Shown piece by piece: positions 7,155-14,583 of a stretch of DNA of 32,491 nucleotides. This stretch comes from Streptomyces turgidiscabies Car8. GTDB lineage: Bacteria; Actinomycetota; Actinomycetes; Streptomycetales; Streptomycetaceae. Each line of letters opens with the position of its first letter. The first letter of the stretch is position 1. The notes under the pieces were generated by a model. That model was not told the origin of the DNA. It made no database searches and worked only from the letters and a program-made list of their open reading frames with translations. The translations under genes and the position numbers were made by a program. Location: NCBI RefSeq assembly GCF_000331005.1, contig NZ_AEJB01000511.1, forward strand, positions 1 through 32,491, given 5' to 3'.

Positions 7155-8074
7155 CCGGCATCCGGGCTGTCGGGGGCCTCGGCCGCAGCCGGCCCGGCGT
7201 CGGCCGCCGCTGCCTCGTCGGCCCAGCGCAGTGCGAGGGCGACAGCCTTGCGGGTGGCCTCTGCGACCGCTTCGGGGCCTCCCCCGGCCCGGCCCGCCGC
7301 GTATCCGACGAGGAACGTCGTCAGCGGGGCGGCCGGCCTGGCCACTCCGTGCGCGGCGTCACGGGCGAGGTCCAGGAGGAGGTTGGTGTCGACGTCCAGG
7401 TCGATGCCCAGTTCGTCCTTGGCTGCGGAAATCCATTCGTCCAACACGTGCCCATGCTCCCTGATGCGTGCTCTGGCGGCGGCGATGTCTTCCCAGGTGT
7501 CGCAGTCGAAGGACGCGACGGGGTCCACGACACGGGTGAGGTCGAGCGCGGCGGTCAGCCGGCGCAGCGGCAGGCCGGTGAGGCCGCCGTGTTCGAGGGT
7601 GAGCGCGTCCAGCTCCCGGCGCAGCGCGGACGCCCGGTACGCGGCCACGAGCGGCTGGTCCCGGCCGCCGGTGTCGGTGAGCAGCGCACCCTCGGCGCCG
7701 CTCGTCCGCAGGGCGCCGAGGAGCCGCCGTACCGTCGCCGGTTCGAGGAACGGGAGATCGGCGGAGAGTACGACGACGTGCTCGGCCCCGGTGTGGCGCA
7801 GGCCCGCGTCGAGCGCGGCGACGGGTCCGCCGCCCGGCGGGTCCTCGTGGGCCCAGGTCACGGGCCGTGCGGTGGGCCGGGGACCGGCCACGACCACGGT
7901 GGTGCCGGCGTCCGCGCAGGCGGCGAGCACCCGGTCGAGCAGCGCCCGTCCGCCCACCCGCACGCCGGGTTTGTCGGCGCCGCCGAGCCGCCGGGCGGCC
8001 CCGCCCGCGAGCACCACGGCGTCGTAGCCGTCGGCGCCGGGGGTCCCTGAGGGCTGGGGCTCGTAGGCGGTCAC
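7151..8074 (-). CDS. mobA: MobA-like molybdenum cofactor nucleotidyltransferase with DUF6457 domain
   Basis: A 307-residue protein in two parts. Residues about 17-215 form an NTP-transferase domain with the MobA signature VVLAGGAARRLGGADKP (about 20-36) and the metal-site motif LSADLPFL. MobA attaches GMP to the molybdenum cofactor. Residues about 225-300 match the small helical DUF6457 domain (LDEWISAAKDELGIDLDVD), which in actinobacteria is often fused here or encoded separately; its role is unknown. GTG 8072-8074 (VTAYEPQPSG) is the most likely start, although GGAGG directly abuts it; GTG 8102-8104 is an alternative. The stop overlaps the moeA start, and bkdC ends 55 bp upstream. MobA versus another cofactor nucleotidyltransferase is inferred from the coupling to moeA. 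Confidence 0.87.
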   Translation of the reverse strand: MTAYEPQPSGTPGADGYDAVVLAGGAARRLGGADKPGVRVGGRALLDRVLAACADAGTTVVVAGPRPTARPVTWAHEDPPGGGPVAALDAGLRHTGAEHVVVLSADLPFLEPATVRRLLGALRTSGAEGALLTDTGGRDQPLVAAYRASALRRELDALTLEHGGLTGLPLRRLTAALDLTRVVDPVASFDCDTWEDIAAARARIREHGHVLDEWISAAKDELGIDLDVDTNLLLDLARDAAHGVARPAAPLTTFLVGYAAGRAGGGPEAVAEATRKAVALALRWADEAAAADAGPAAAEAPDSPDAG

Positions 8075-8129
8075 CCTCCGAGTATGCGGGCCGTCGTCGA
8101 TCACGGGGAACGTACGCGCACGGCCCTGA

Positions 8130-9500
8130 TCACAGTGTGCGCAGCAACACCGCCGGTTGTTCGACGCAGTCCGCCACATAGCGCAGGAAACCGCCCGCCG
8201 TACCGCCGTCGCACACCCGGTGGTCGAAGGTGAACGACAGCTGGACGACCTGACGCACCGCCAGTTCCCCCTCGTGCACCCATGGCTTGGGGATGATCCG
8301 GCCGACGCCGAGCATGGCTGCCTCGGGGTGGTTGATGATCGGCGTGGAGCCGTCGACGCCGAACACGCCGTAGTTGTTCAACGTGAAGGTCCCGCCGGTC
8401 AGTTCGGCCGGTGTGAGGGTGCCGGTGCGGGCGGCCTCGGTCAGCCGTGCGATCTCGGCGCTCAGCTCCTCGGCGTTCCTGGTGTGGGCGTCCCGGACGA
8501 CGGGGACGACGAGTCCGCGTTCGGTCTGCGCGGCGAAGCCGAGGTGGACGCGGTCGAGCCGGACGATCTCCCTGGCCTCCAGGTCGACCGTGGAATTCAG
8601 GTCGGGGTACCGGGCGAGGGCGGCGGTGCAGATCCGGGCGAGCAGGGCGAGGAGGGAGATCTTCGGGCCCCCGCCCCCGGGGGTCTGGGGGTGTCCCCCA
8701 GAAAAACGCTGCATCCGCACGCGCGCGTGCATCAGTTCCGTCGCGTCGGCGTCCACCCAGCAGGTCGCGTCCGGTATCTCGCGCCGGCTGCGGGAGAGCT
8801 TGTCCGCGACGGCACCGCGGATGCCCTTGAGGGGGACGCGTGTGCCCTCGGTGGTGACGGGGGCGGGGTGCGCCGCGGGCACCGGAACCGTGTCCGGGGC
8901 CGCCGCCGGGGACTCGGTTCGTGCGGCGCCGTTGTGCAGGGCGCGCTCCACGTCGGCGCGCAGGATCAGTCCGTCGGGTCCGGAGCCCGCCAACTCCCGC
9001 AGATCCAGGCCGTTCTCGCGGGCGAGCCTGCGGACGAGCGGGGAGATGACCGGCACGGGACCGTCCACCGGAGCAGAGGCGGGGGCGGGGGCCGGGGCCT
9101 GTACGGATGCGTCCCTCAGGGCCTGCGGGGCGGCGGGCGCCTCCTGGTCCCGCCGTACCCTCCGGCGCCGGGCGGGCGCCTCGGACGTGCCGTATCCCAC
9201 GAGCACGTTCCCGGAGCCCTCCGCCGCGTCACCGGCGGGGTCGGGGTGGGACGGTGTCCCGACCGCGACCGTCACCAGGGGTGAGCCGACGGGCAGTTCG
9301 GTGCCCTCCTCGCCGAAGCGGGCGGTGACGACACCCCCGTAGGGGCACGGCACGTCGACCATCGCCTTGGCCGTCTCGACCTCGACGACCGGCTGGTCGA
9401 CGGCGACGACCTCGCCGACCTCGACCAGCCAGCGCACGATAAGCGCCTCGGTGAGTCCCTCGCCGAGGTCGGGGAGCCTGAACTCCAGTACCTGTGCCAT
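8130..9500 (-). CDS. bkdC: 2-oxoacid dehydrogenase E2, dihydrolipoyl acyltransferase (BkdC type)
   Basis: A 456-residue E2 core subunit that transfers the acyl group from E1 to CoA. The lipoyl domain is residues 1-80, with the lipoylated Lys45 in VETAKAMVD. An Ala/Pro linker is followed by the E1/E3-binding domain at about 150-188 (VISPLVRRLARENG). The catalytic domain starts at about 220, with the active-site motif DHRVCDGG at 426-433. Residues about 266-278 (FSGGHPQTPGGGG) are an in-frame insert encoded by a dispersed repeat. The ATG at 9498-9500 overlaps the bkdB stop (TGATG). This is the third gene of a complete E1 alpha-E1 beta-E2 operon. Branched-chain 2-oxoacids are the likely substrate, supplying precursors of branched fatty acids. 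A pyruvate or acetoin complex cannot be excluded from sequence alone. Confidence 0.92.
   Translation of the reverse strand: MAQVLEFRLPDLGEGLTEALIVRWLVEVGEVVAVDQPVVEVETAKAMVDVPCPYGGVVTARFGEEGTELPVGSPLVTVAVGTPSHPDPAGDAAEGSGNVLVGYGTSEAPARRRRVRRDQEAPAAPQALRDASVQAPAPAPASAPVDGPVPVISPLVRRLARENGLDLRELAGSGPDGLILRADVERALHNGAARTESPAAAPDTVPVPAAHPAPVTTEGTRVPLKGIRGAVADKLSRSRREIPDATCWVDADATELMHARVRMQRFSGGHPQTPGGGGPKISLLALLARICTAALARYPDLNSTVDLEAREIVRLDRVHLGFAAQTERGLVVPVVRDAHTRNAEELSAEIARLTEAARTGTLTPAELTGGTFTLNNYGVFGVDGSTPIINHPEAAMLGVGRIIPKPWVHEGELAVRQVVQLSFTFDHRVCDGGTAGGFLRYVADCVEQPAVLLRTL
8667..8704. repeat. Short GC-rich dispersed repeat inserted in bkdC
   Basis: About 38 bp with the core CTGGGGGTGTCCCCCAG, preceded by CCCCCGGGGG. 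It contains two strong inverted repeats. The motif resembles a very common Streptomyces intergenic repeat, recalled from memory. Here it is in frame inside the E2 gene and adds a Gly/Pro/His/Gln-rich loop between the substrate-binding region and KISLLALLAR. Confidence 0.6.
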
Positions 9501-10504
9501 CAGCGTTCCGCCTCCCACTGCAGCCGTCCCACAGCGTCCAGGACACGGTCGACGCCGGGCAGGTGGTGCCGCTCCAGCATCGGCGGCGGGTACGGGATGT
9601 CGAACCCGGCGACACGCAGCACCGGCGCCTCCAGGTGGTGGAAGCAGCGCTCCGTGACGCGGGCCGCGATCTCCCCGCCGGGGCCACCGAAGCCGCCCGA
9701 CTCGTGGACGACCAGGGCGCGCCCGGTCCGCCGCACCGAGGCGCACACCGTCTCGTCGTCGAACGGGACCAGGGAACGCAGGTCGACGACCTCCAGGTCC
9801 CAGCCCTCCGCTTCCGCCGCCTTCGCCGCCTCCAGGCAGACCGGAAGGGACGGCCCGTACGTGATGAGTGTGGCGCTGCGGCCCGGGCGCCGCACCACCG
9901 CGCGTCCGATCGGTTCAACGGCCGACGGCTCGTCCGGGTTCCAGGAGTCCTTCGACCAGTACAGGCGCTTGGGCTCCAGGAAGACCACCGGGTCGTCGGA
10001 GGCGATGGCCGCCCGCAGCAGGCCGTACGCGTCGGCGACTGTGGCGGGCGTGACGACATGGAGGCCCGGGGTCGCCATGTAGTACGCCTCGGAGGAGTCG
10101 CTGTGGTGTTCGACGCCGCCGATGCCGCCGCCGTAGGGCACCCGGACGGTGATCGGCAGGGGCATCGCCCCGCGGGTGCGGTTGCGCATCCGGGAGACGT
10201 GCGAGATCAGCTGCTCGAACGCGGGGTACGCGAACGCGTCGAACTGCATCTCCACGACCGGGCGCAGACCGTACATGGCCATGCCGACGGCCGCCCCGAG
10301 GATGCCCGCCTCGGCCAGCGGGGTGTCCGTGCAGCGGTCCTCGCCGAACTCCTTGGCGAGCCCGTCGGTGACCCGGAAGACCCCGCCGAGGGTGCCGACG
10401 TCCTCACCCATGACGTGCACGGTGGGGTCGGTGGCCATGGCGTCGCGCATCGCGCGCGTGAGGGCCTGCGCCATGGTGGCCGGTTTGAGGGCGACGGTGG
10501 TCAT
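9500..10504 (-). CDS. bkdB: 2-oxoacid dehydrogenase E1 beta subunit (BkdB type)
   Basis: A 334-residue E1 beta subunit. With E1 alpha it forms the thiamine-diphosphate-dependent decarboxylase of the complex. The N-terminal pyrimidine-binding domain carries the conserved VMGEDVGTLGGVFRVT, whose Glu34 is expected to activate the cofactor. The transketolase C-terminal domain begins near residue 200 and contains VVDLRSLVPFDDETV. The ATG at 10502-10504 overlaps the bkdA stop (TGATG). The stop in turn overlaps the bkdC start, so all three subunits are translationally coupled. Length and motifs are normal for branched-chain 2-oxoacid dehydrogenases. Upstream in-frame extensions fall inside bkdA and are not credible. 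Confidence 0.95.
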   Translation of the reverse strand: MTTVALKPATMAQALTRAMRDAMATDPTVHVMGEDVGTLGGVFRVTDGLAKEFGEDRCTDTPLAEAGILGAAVGMAMYGLRPVVEMQFDAFAYPAFEQLISHVSRMRNRTRGAMPLPITVRVPYGGGIGGVEHHSDSSEAYYMATPGLHVVTPATVADAYGLLRAAIASDDPVVFLEPKRLYWSKDSWNPDEPSAVEPIGRAVVRRPGRSATLITYGPSLPVCLEAAKAAEAEGWDLEVVDLRSLVPFDDETVCASVRRTGRALVVHESGGFGGPGGEIAARVTERCFHHLEAPVLRVAGFDIPYPPPMLERHHLPGVDRVLDAVGRLQWEAER

Positions 10505-11637
10505 CAGTGCGTCCCCTCCGCCTCGGCGTCGAGCTCGGCCCGCAACTGGGCCCGCTGCTCGCGCAGTTGCGGGGTGGGCTCGGCGTACACCTGGGCGAAC
10601 AGGTCCATGGGGTCGAGCGCCGGGTCCTGGTTCATCCGGGCGCGCAGGTCGGCGGCGAGTGTCTCGGCGTCGTCGCGCGCCGCCCTGATGCCGTCCTCGT
10701 CGAGGAGCCCGCGCGCGGTGAGCTCCCGTTCCAGAAGGTCGATCGGGTCGTGCTCGCGCCAGGCGGTGACCTCGGAGTCGGCCCGATAGCGCTTGTCGTC
10801 GTCGGCGTTGGTGTGCGCCTCCACGCGGTAGGTCACCGCCTCGACGAGCGTGGGACCACCACCCGCGCGCGCGTGGCGTACGGCCTCGCTCAGCACGTCG
10901 TACATGGCGACCGCGTCGTTGCCGTCGACCAGCCGGCCCGGCATCCCGTAGCCCACCGCCTTGTGGGCCAGCGACGGGGCGGCGGTCTGCTTGGCGAGCG
11001 GTACCGAGATCGCGAAGCCGTTGTTCTGGACCAGGAAGACCACCGGCGCCTGCCACACGGCGGCGAAGTTCAGCGCCTCGTGGAAGTCGCCCTCACTGGT
11101 GCCGCCGTCGCCGACCATGGCCAGCGCGACCACGTCGTCGCCCTTGAGGCGGGCGGCGTGCGCGAGCCCCACGGCGTGCGGCAGCTGCGTCGCCAGCGGG
11201 GTGCACAGGGGCGCCACCCGGTGCTCACGCGGGTTGTACCCGGTGTGCCAGTCACCGCGCAGCAGCGTCAGCGCCTGTACGGGGTCCACGCCCCGGGCGA
11301 CCACGGCGAGCGTGTCCCGATAGCTGGGGAAGAGCCAGTCGCGGTCCTCCAGGACGAGCGCGGCGGCCACCTCACAGGCCTCCTGGCCGACGCTGGAGGG
11401 ATACACCGCGAGCCGGCCCTGCTTGGTGAGGGCGGTGGCCTGCGCGTTGTACCGGCGCCCGCGCACCAACTGCGCGTACAGCCGGCGCAGCAGCCTGGCA
11501 TCCGCCTGCGCCGCCGCCTCGGTGCCGAGGACGCGGTACGGCGCCGCGTCGGGCAGCAGCGGCGCGGGGTCGGTACGGGGCTGCCAGGCGGGCGGCGGCG
11601 TGGGCCGGTATGCGCCCCGCTGCTCCATGACCGTCAT
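10504..11637 (-). CDS. bkdA: 2-oxoacid dehydrogenase E1 alpha subunit (BkdA type)
   Basis: A 377-residue E1 alpha subunit, first gene of the operon. The thiamine-diphosphate motif is clear: GDGGTSEGDFHEALN at about 176-190, ending in QNN at 204-206. The conserved regions GRLAVYPSSVGQEA, LFPSYRDT and YRVEAHTNADD are also present. The enzyme decarboxylates 2-oxoisovalerate-type acids and passes the acyl group to the E2 lipoate. The ATG at 11635-11637 has a perfect GAGGAGG ribosome site 8 bases upstream. The promoter region faces the Lrp/AsnC gene and holds the ACCGA-N4-TCGGT palindrome at 11698-11711. Together with bkdB and bkdC it is a complete E1-E2 set; the E3 lipoamide dehydrogenase is not in the window. 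Confidence 0.95.
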   Translation of the reverse strand: MTVMEQRGAYRPTPPPAWQPRTDPAPLLPDAAPYRVLGTEAAAQADARLLRRLYAQLVRGRRYNAQATALTKQGRLAVYPSSVGQEACEVAAALVLEDRDWLFPSYRDTLAVVARGVDPVQALTLLRGDWHTGYNPREHRVAPLCTPLATQLPHAVGLAHAARLKGDDVVALAMVGDGGTSEGDFHEALNFAAVWQAPVVFLVQNNGFAISVPLAKQTAAPSLAHKAVGYGMPGRLVDGNDAVAMYDVLSEAVRHARAGGGPTLVEAVTYRVEAHTNADDDKRYRADSEVTAWREHDPIDLLERELTARGLLDEDGIRAARDDAETLAADLRARMNQDPALDPMDLFAQVYAEPTPQLREQRAQLRAELDAEAEGTH

Positions 11638-11697
11638 GACGGCACCTCCTCGTGGGAGACGGCTCCGGGCGCGCCACGGATGTGACTCGCCTCACCT

Positions 11698-11711
11698 ACC
11701 GATTGTTCGGT
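11698..11711. promoter_or_regulatory. Candidate TetR operator, site A (bkdA promoter)
   Basis: ACCGATTGTTCGGT, a pseudo-palindrome with 5-bp arms, about 60 bp upstream of the bkdA start. It differs at one base from the copy in front of paaN (14491-14504) and matches the arms of the copy in front of the acyl-CoA dehydrogenase (19370-19383). Confidence 0.6.
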
Positions 11712-11740
11712 CGTCGGCACATTTTGGCTACAGGCACCGC

Positions 11741-11772
11741 CAGGCTGTGGACAAACGGTTCTCCACAGCCTG
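11741..11772. promoter_or_regulatory. 11-bp inverted repeat with two DnaA-box-like elements
   Basis: CAGGCTGTGGA (11741-11751) and TCCACAGCCTG (11762-11772) are perfect inverted arms separated by 10 bases. The left arm includes TGTGGACAA (11746-11754), the complement of the perfect Streptomyces DnaA box TTGTCCACA. The right arm includes TTCTCCACA (11759-11767). The element lies between divergent bkdA and the Lrp gene. It may be an operator, a pair of DnaA boxes, or a hairpin in the transcript. Confidence 0.55.
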
Positions 11773-11774
11773 AG

Positions 11775-11793
11775 ATGGACGCAGTACGTCCAT
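11775..11793. promoter_or_regulatory. Palindrome, candidate Lrp/AsnC operator
   Basis: ATGGACG-CAGTA-CGTCCAT has perfect 7-bp arms with a 5-bp spacer, about 20 bp before the likely start of the Lrp/AsnC gene. The position suits autoregulation, as is usual in this family, and possibly control of divergent bkdA. This is inference from symmetry and position only. Confidence 0.45.
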
Positions 11794-11812
11794 GAAAGGG
11801 AAGCGGGGGGAC

Positions 11813-12313
11813 ATGGCACCTGAACAAATGGCCGAACGCCAGGAAGGCGGCGGCACCCCGCCGCCCCCGCGCCCGCTGGACGCCATTGATCAGGACATCC
11901 TGCAGATGCTCCAGGCGGACGGCCGCGCCTCGATCCGTTCCGTGGCCGAACACGTCCACGTCTCGCGGGCCAACGCCTACGCGCGCATCAACCGCCTCAT
12001 CGAGGACGGCGTGATCCGTGGCTTCGGCGCCCGCGTGGACCACGAGCGCGCCGGACAGGGCACCTCGGCGTACATCACCCTGAAGATCGTCCAGAACTCC
12101 TGGCGCACGGTCCGCGAGCAGCTGAGACAGCTCCCCGGCGCCGACCACATCGCCCTGGTGGGCGGCGACTTCGACGTACTCCTGCTGGTCCACACCCCCG
12201 ACAACAAGGCGCTGCGCGAACTGGTGCTGATGCGCCTGCAGGCGATCCCGGAGGTGCTCAGCACACGCACCCTGCTGGTGTTCGAGGCCGAGGACCTGGA
12301 ACCGCAGACCTGA
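11813..12313 (+). CDS. Lrp/AsnC-family transcriptional regulator
   Basis: A 166-residue feast/famine regulator. The N-terminal helix-turn-helix (LDAIDQDILQMLQADGRAS onward, about 22-65) is followed by an RAM ligand-binding domain at about 80-160, including LVGGDFDVLLLVHTPD. Such regulators form octamers and sense amino acids or their catabolites. ATG 11813 is preferred because GGGGGG precedes it closely. The upstream in-frame ATG 11792 has no ribosome site and overlaps a palindrome. The gene is divergent from the bkd operon, so it is a natural candidate to control branched-chain 2-oxoacid dehydrogenase in response to Leu, Val or Ile. It converges with the TetR gene with a 19-bp gap. Confidence 0.92.
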   Translation: MAPEQMAERQEGGGTPPPPRPLDAIDQDILQMLQADGRASIRSVAEHVHVSRANAYARINRLIEDGVIRGFGARVDHERAGQGTSAYITLKIVQNSWRTVREQLRQLPGADHIALVGGDFDVLLLVHTPDNKALRELVLMRLQAIPEVLSTRTLLVFEAEDLEPQT

Positions 12314-12332
12314 GTAACCCCTTCAAGGGCGC

Positions 12333-12923
12333 TCACGCCGGGTGGCGCAGCCCCCCGAAGACCAGCCGCGCCACCGCGTCGGCGACCTCCCGCTCACCCA
12401 TGCCACGCCCGTCCGGCCGGTACCACTCGACGACCGAGTTGATCATCCCGAAGACGAGCCTGGTCGCGAGGCGCACCTCCACGTCACCGCGTATGTCGCC
12501 CTCGGCGGCGGCCGCCTTGAGCAGCTCGGCCACCCGGTGGTCGAAGTCGCGGCGCCGTTCCAGGGCCCAGCGCTCGGTGCCGGTGTTGCCGCGCACCCGC
12601 AGCAGCAGCGTCACGTACGGCAGTTCGGCGATGAGCACCTCCACCATGCGCCGTACGACGTACTCCAGGCGCCCGGCGGCGGGCCCCACGCGCGCGTGCT
12701 CCTCGTCGAGGATCCCGAAGAGCCCGTCCAGCGCCCGGCTGACGGCCAGCCGCAGCAGCTCCTCCTTGCCGGTGACGTGGTGGTAGATCGACGACTTGGA
12801 GATGCCCGCCGCCTTGGAGAGGTGCTCCATCGAGGTGCCGTCGTAGCCGCGCTCGATGAACACCTGGACGGCGACCTGGAGAAGCGTCTGCGGGGTGTAC
12901 GTGTCGCGCTTGGCGGTGGTCAT
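12333..12923 (-). CDS. TetR/AcrR-family repressor, coupled to the HAD gene
   Basis: A 196-residue TetR regulator. The N-terminal DNA-binding domain (about 8-55) includes TSMEHLSKAAGISKSSIYHH. The C-terminal ligand domain has the charged motif RWALERRRDFDHRVAELL. The start ATG (12921-12923) overlaps the stop of the 3-hydroxyacyl-CoA dehydrogenase gene (ATGA) and has GGGAGGG 7 bases upstream. It is therefore co-expressed with that gene from the promoter carrying operator-like site B. Family members in such settings sense acyl-CoA or phenylacetyl-CoA (for example PaaR and PfmR of Thermus). I infer that it binds the ACCGA-N4-TCGGT sites at 11698, 14491 and 19370, giving negative feedback. The ligand is not deducible. 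Confidence 0.93.
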   Translation of the reverse strand: MTTAKRDTYTPQTLLQVAVQVFIERGYDGTSMEHLSKAAGISKSSIYHHVTGKEELLRLAVSRALDGLFGILDEEHARVGPAAGRLEYVVRRMVEVLIAELPYVTLLLRVRGNTGTERWALERRRDFDHRVAELLKAAAAEGDIRGDVEVRLATRLVFGMINSVVEWYRPDGRGMGEREVADAVARLVFGGLRHPA

Positions 12924-14434
12924 GGGGTGCCCTCCCGCTTGTCGGTGGCGTACGCGTGGCGGTAGAGCGCGAGGGACGGCGCGTACCGTCCGCTCGGGTC
13001 GCGCTGGTGCAGTTCGTCGAGGATCTCGTGCGCCCAGCTCCGGCCGAGCCGGCGGCTCCACTCGAACGGTCCCAGCGGGTAGTTGACCCCGAGGCGCATC
13101 GCCGTGTCGACGTCCTCCTCGGTGGCGACGCCCTTGGCGACGGCGTCGTGCGCGAGGTCGACGATCCGGGCCACCGTACGGGCGACGATCATGCCGGGGG
13201 CGTCCCCGAGGACGCTGACGGCCTTGCCGAGTGCCTGGAAGAGACCGATGGCCTCGGAGAGGGTCTGCGGCTGGGTGTCCTGGGAGGCGGACAGGGCCAT
13301 CCGGGTGGCCCGGCGGTAGTCGAGGGCGAGGTCGAAGTAGACGACGTCCCGGAACTCGACGCTTGTCTGCCCGTCGGCGAGGACCAGCTGACCGCCGCTG
13401 GGCAGCACCAGCCGGGTGCCGTGGTCCTCCTCGTCCTCACGGACGGGAATGCCCGCCTCACGGATCAGCGCGAGGAGGTCGGCCGCGGGGCCCAGGTCGC
13501 CCTCGGCGACGACGTACGCGGGCGGCTGGGCCTGTTCCGCGGTGTGCGGTTCGGCGCGCTCGGCGTCGGCCCCGTACTCGTACCAGCCCTGCCCGGTCTT
13601 CCGGCCGAGCCGGCCCGACTCGACGAGCCGGCGCTGGGCGAGTGAGGGTGTGAACCGCACGTCGTGGAAGAAGGCCTGCCACACGGAGTGGGTGACGGCC
13701 TCGTTGACGTCCTGCCCGATCAGGTCGGTCAGTTCGAACGCGCCCATCATGAACCCGCCGCAGTCGCGCAGCACCGCGTCGATGGTGGCGGGGTCGGCGG
13801 ACTGGGCCTCGTACGCCGCGAAGGCCTCCGCGTAGAAGGGCCGGGCGAGACGGTTGACGATGAACCCGGGGGTGTCGGCGCAGGCGACCGGCGTCTTTCC
13901 CCAGGCGCGGGCCATCTCGTACGCGCGCGTGGCCGACGTGACGTCGGTGGCGAACCCGGAGACGACCTCCACAAGGGGCAGCAGCGGCGCCGGGTTGAAG
14001 AAGTGCAGCCCCACGAACCGGCCGGGGTTGCGCAGGGCGCCCCCGATGGCGGTGACGGACAGGGAGGAGGTGTTGGTGGCGAGCAGACAGTCGTCGTCGA
14101 CCACGTCCTCCAGGGCGTGCATCAACTCCTGCTTCACGTCGAGGCGTTCGAGGACGGCCTCCACGACGAGGGAGCAGTCGGCGAGTTCGGCGAGGTTCCC
14201 GGCGGCGTGCAGCCGGCCCCGGGCGGTGTCCCGGTCGGCCGCCGTCATCCGGTCCTTCTCGACGAGCCGGTCGAGCCGCGCGCCGATCGCGTCGGCGGCG
14301 TCCTGGGCCCGCCCCGGCGCGGCGTCGAACAGCCGTACGTGATGACCGGCGACCAGCGCGACCTGGGCGATGCCCTGGCCCATGGTGCCGGTGCCGACGA
14401 CGGCCACGGGGCTGCTGAGGTCGAGTGCAGTCAT
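12920..14434 (-). CDS. 3-hydroxyacyl-CoA dehydrogenase (PaaH/PaaC-like, two C-terminal domains)
   Basis: A 504-residue NAD-dependent dehydrogenase that oxidises 3-hydroxyacyl-CoA to 3-oxoacyl-CoA. The Rossmann domain begins VAVVGTGTMGQGIAQ (GxGxxG at 14-19). The catalytic region contains TNTSSLSVTAI and GLHFFNPAPLLPLVEVV. The first C-terminal domain is at about 185-290 (DTPGFIVNRLARPF) and the second at about 400-495 (MIVARTVARIVDLA). This duplicated layout and the length match the PaaH/PaaC enzyme of phenylacetate degradation. ATG 14432-14434 is the natural start. The gene is divergent from paaN, which supports the phenylacetate or aromatic link. However, the paaABCDE oxygenase genes are not in this window, so a general beta-oxidation role remains possible. 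Confidence 0.92.
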   Translation of the reverse strand: MTALDLSSPVAVVGTGTMGQGIAQVALVAGHHVRLFDAAPGRAQDAADAIGARLDRLVEKDRMTAADRDTARGRLHAAGNLAELADCSLVVEAVLERLDVKQELMHALEDVVDDDCLLATNTSSLSVTAIGGALRNPGRFVGLHFFNPAPLLPLVEVVSGFATDVTSATRAYEMARAWGKTPVACADTPGFIVNRLARPFYAEAFAAYEAQSADPATIDAVLRDCGGFMMGAFELTDLIGQDVNEAVTHSVWQAFFHDVRFTPSLAQRRLVESGRLGRKTGQGWYEYGADAERAEPHTAEQAQPPAYVVAEGDLGPAADLLALIREAGIPVREDEEDHGTRLVLPSGGQLVLADGQTSVEFRDVVYFDLALDYRRATRMALSASQDTQPQTLSEAIGLFQALGKAVSVLGDAPGMIVARTVARIVDLAHDAVAKGVATEEDVDTAMRLGVNYPLGPFEWSRRLGRSWAHEILDELHQRDPSGRYAPSLALYRHAYATDKREGTP

Positions 14435-14457
14435 GTGCGCGATCCTCCCGCACGGGG

Positions 14458-14466
14458 TTGTCCACA
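14458..14466 (+). other. DnaA-box-like TTGTCCACA (paaN/HAD promoter)
   Basis: A perfect match to the Streptomyces DnaA-box consensus, 24 bp upstream of operator-like site B in the divergent paaN/HAD region. Whether DnaA binds it, or it is part of a promoter, is unknown. Confidence 0.5.
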
Positions 14467-14482
14467 GATGCGGCGGACCCCC

Positions 14483-14510
14483 TTGTCCCGACCGATCGTT
14501 CGGTTACTCT
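14483..14510 (+). promoter_or_regulatory. Candidate paaN promoter with operator site B in the spacer
   Basis: TTGTCC (14483-14488) and TACTCT (14505-14510) are spaced 16 bp apart as a plausible -35/-10 pair reading toward paaN. The palindrome ACCGATCGTTCGGT (14491-14504) fills the spacer exactly, the classical position for a TetR-type repressor that blocks RNA polymerase. Promoter identity is inferred; the palindrome is seen directly. Confidence 0.55.
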
Positions 14511-14583
14511 AGCTCTGTCGTGCCTTTTCTGCCCAGGTCATGAGCTCAACGAAGTGCTCTTGAGACGAGGAGTTGGTCCCCTG

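Noticed and set aside
8364..8390. GTTCAACGTGAA resembling parS in bkdC
   Set aside because: Only a partial match; the palindrome is broken, unlike the two perfect sites at 5626 and 5682.
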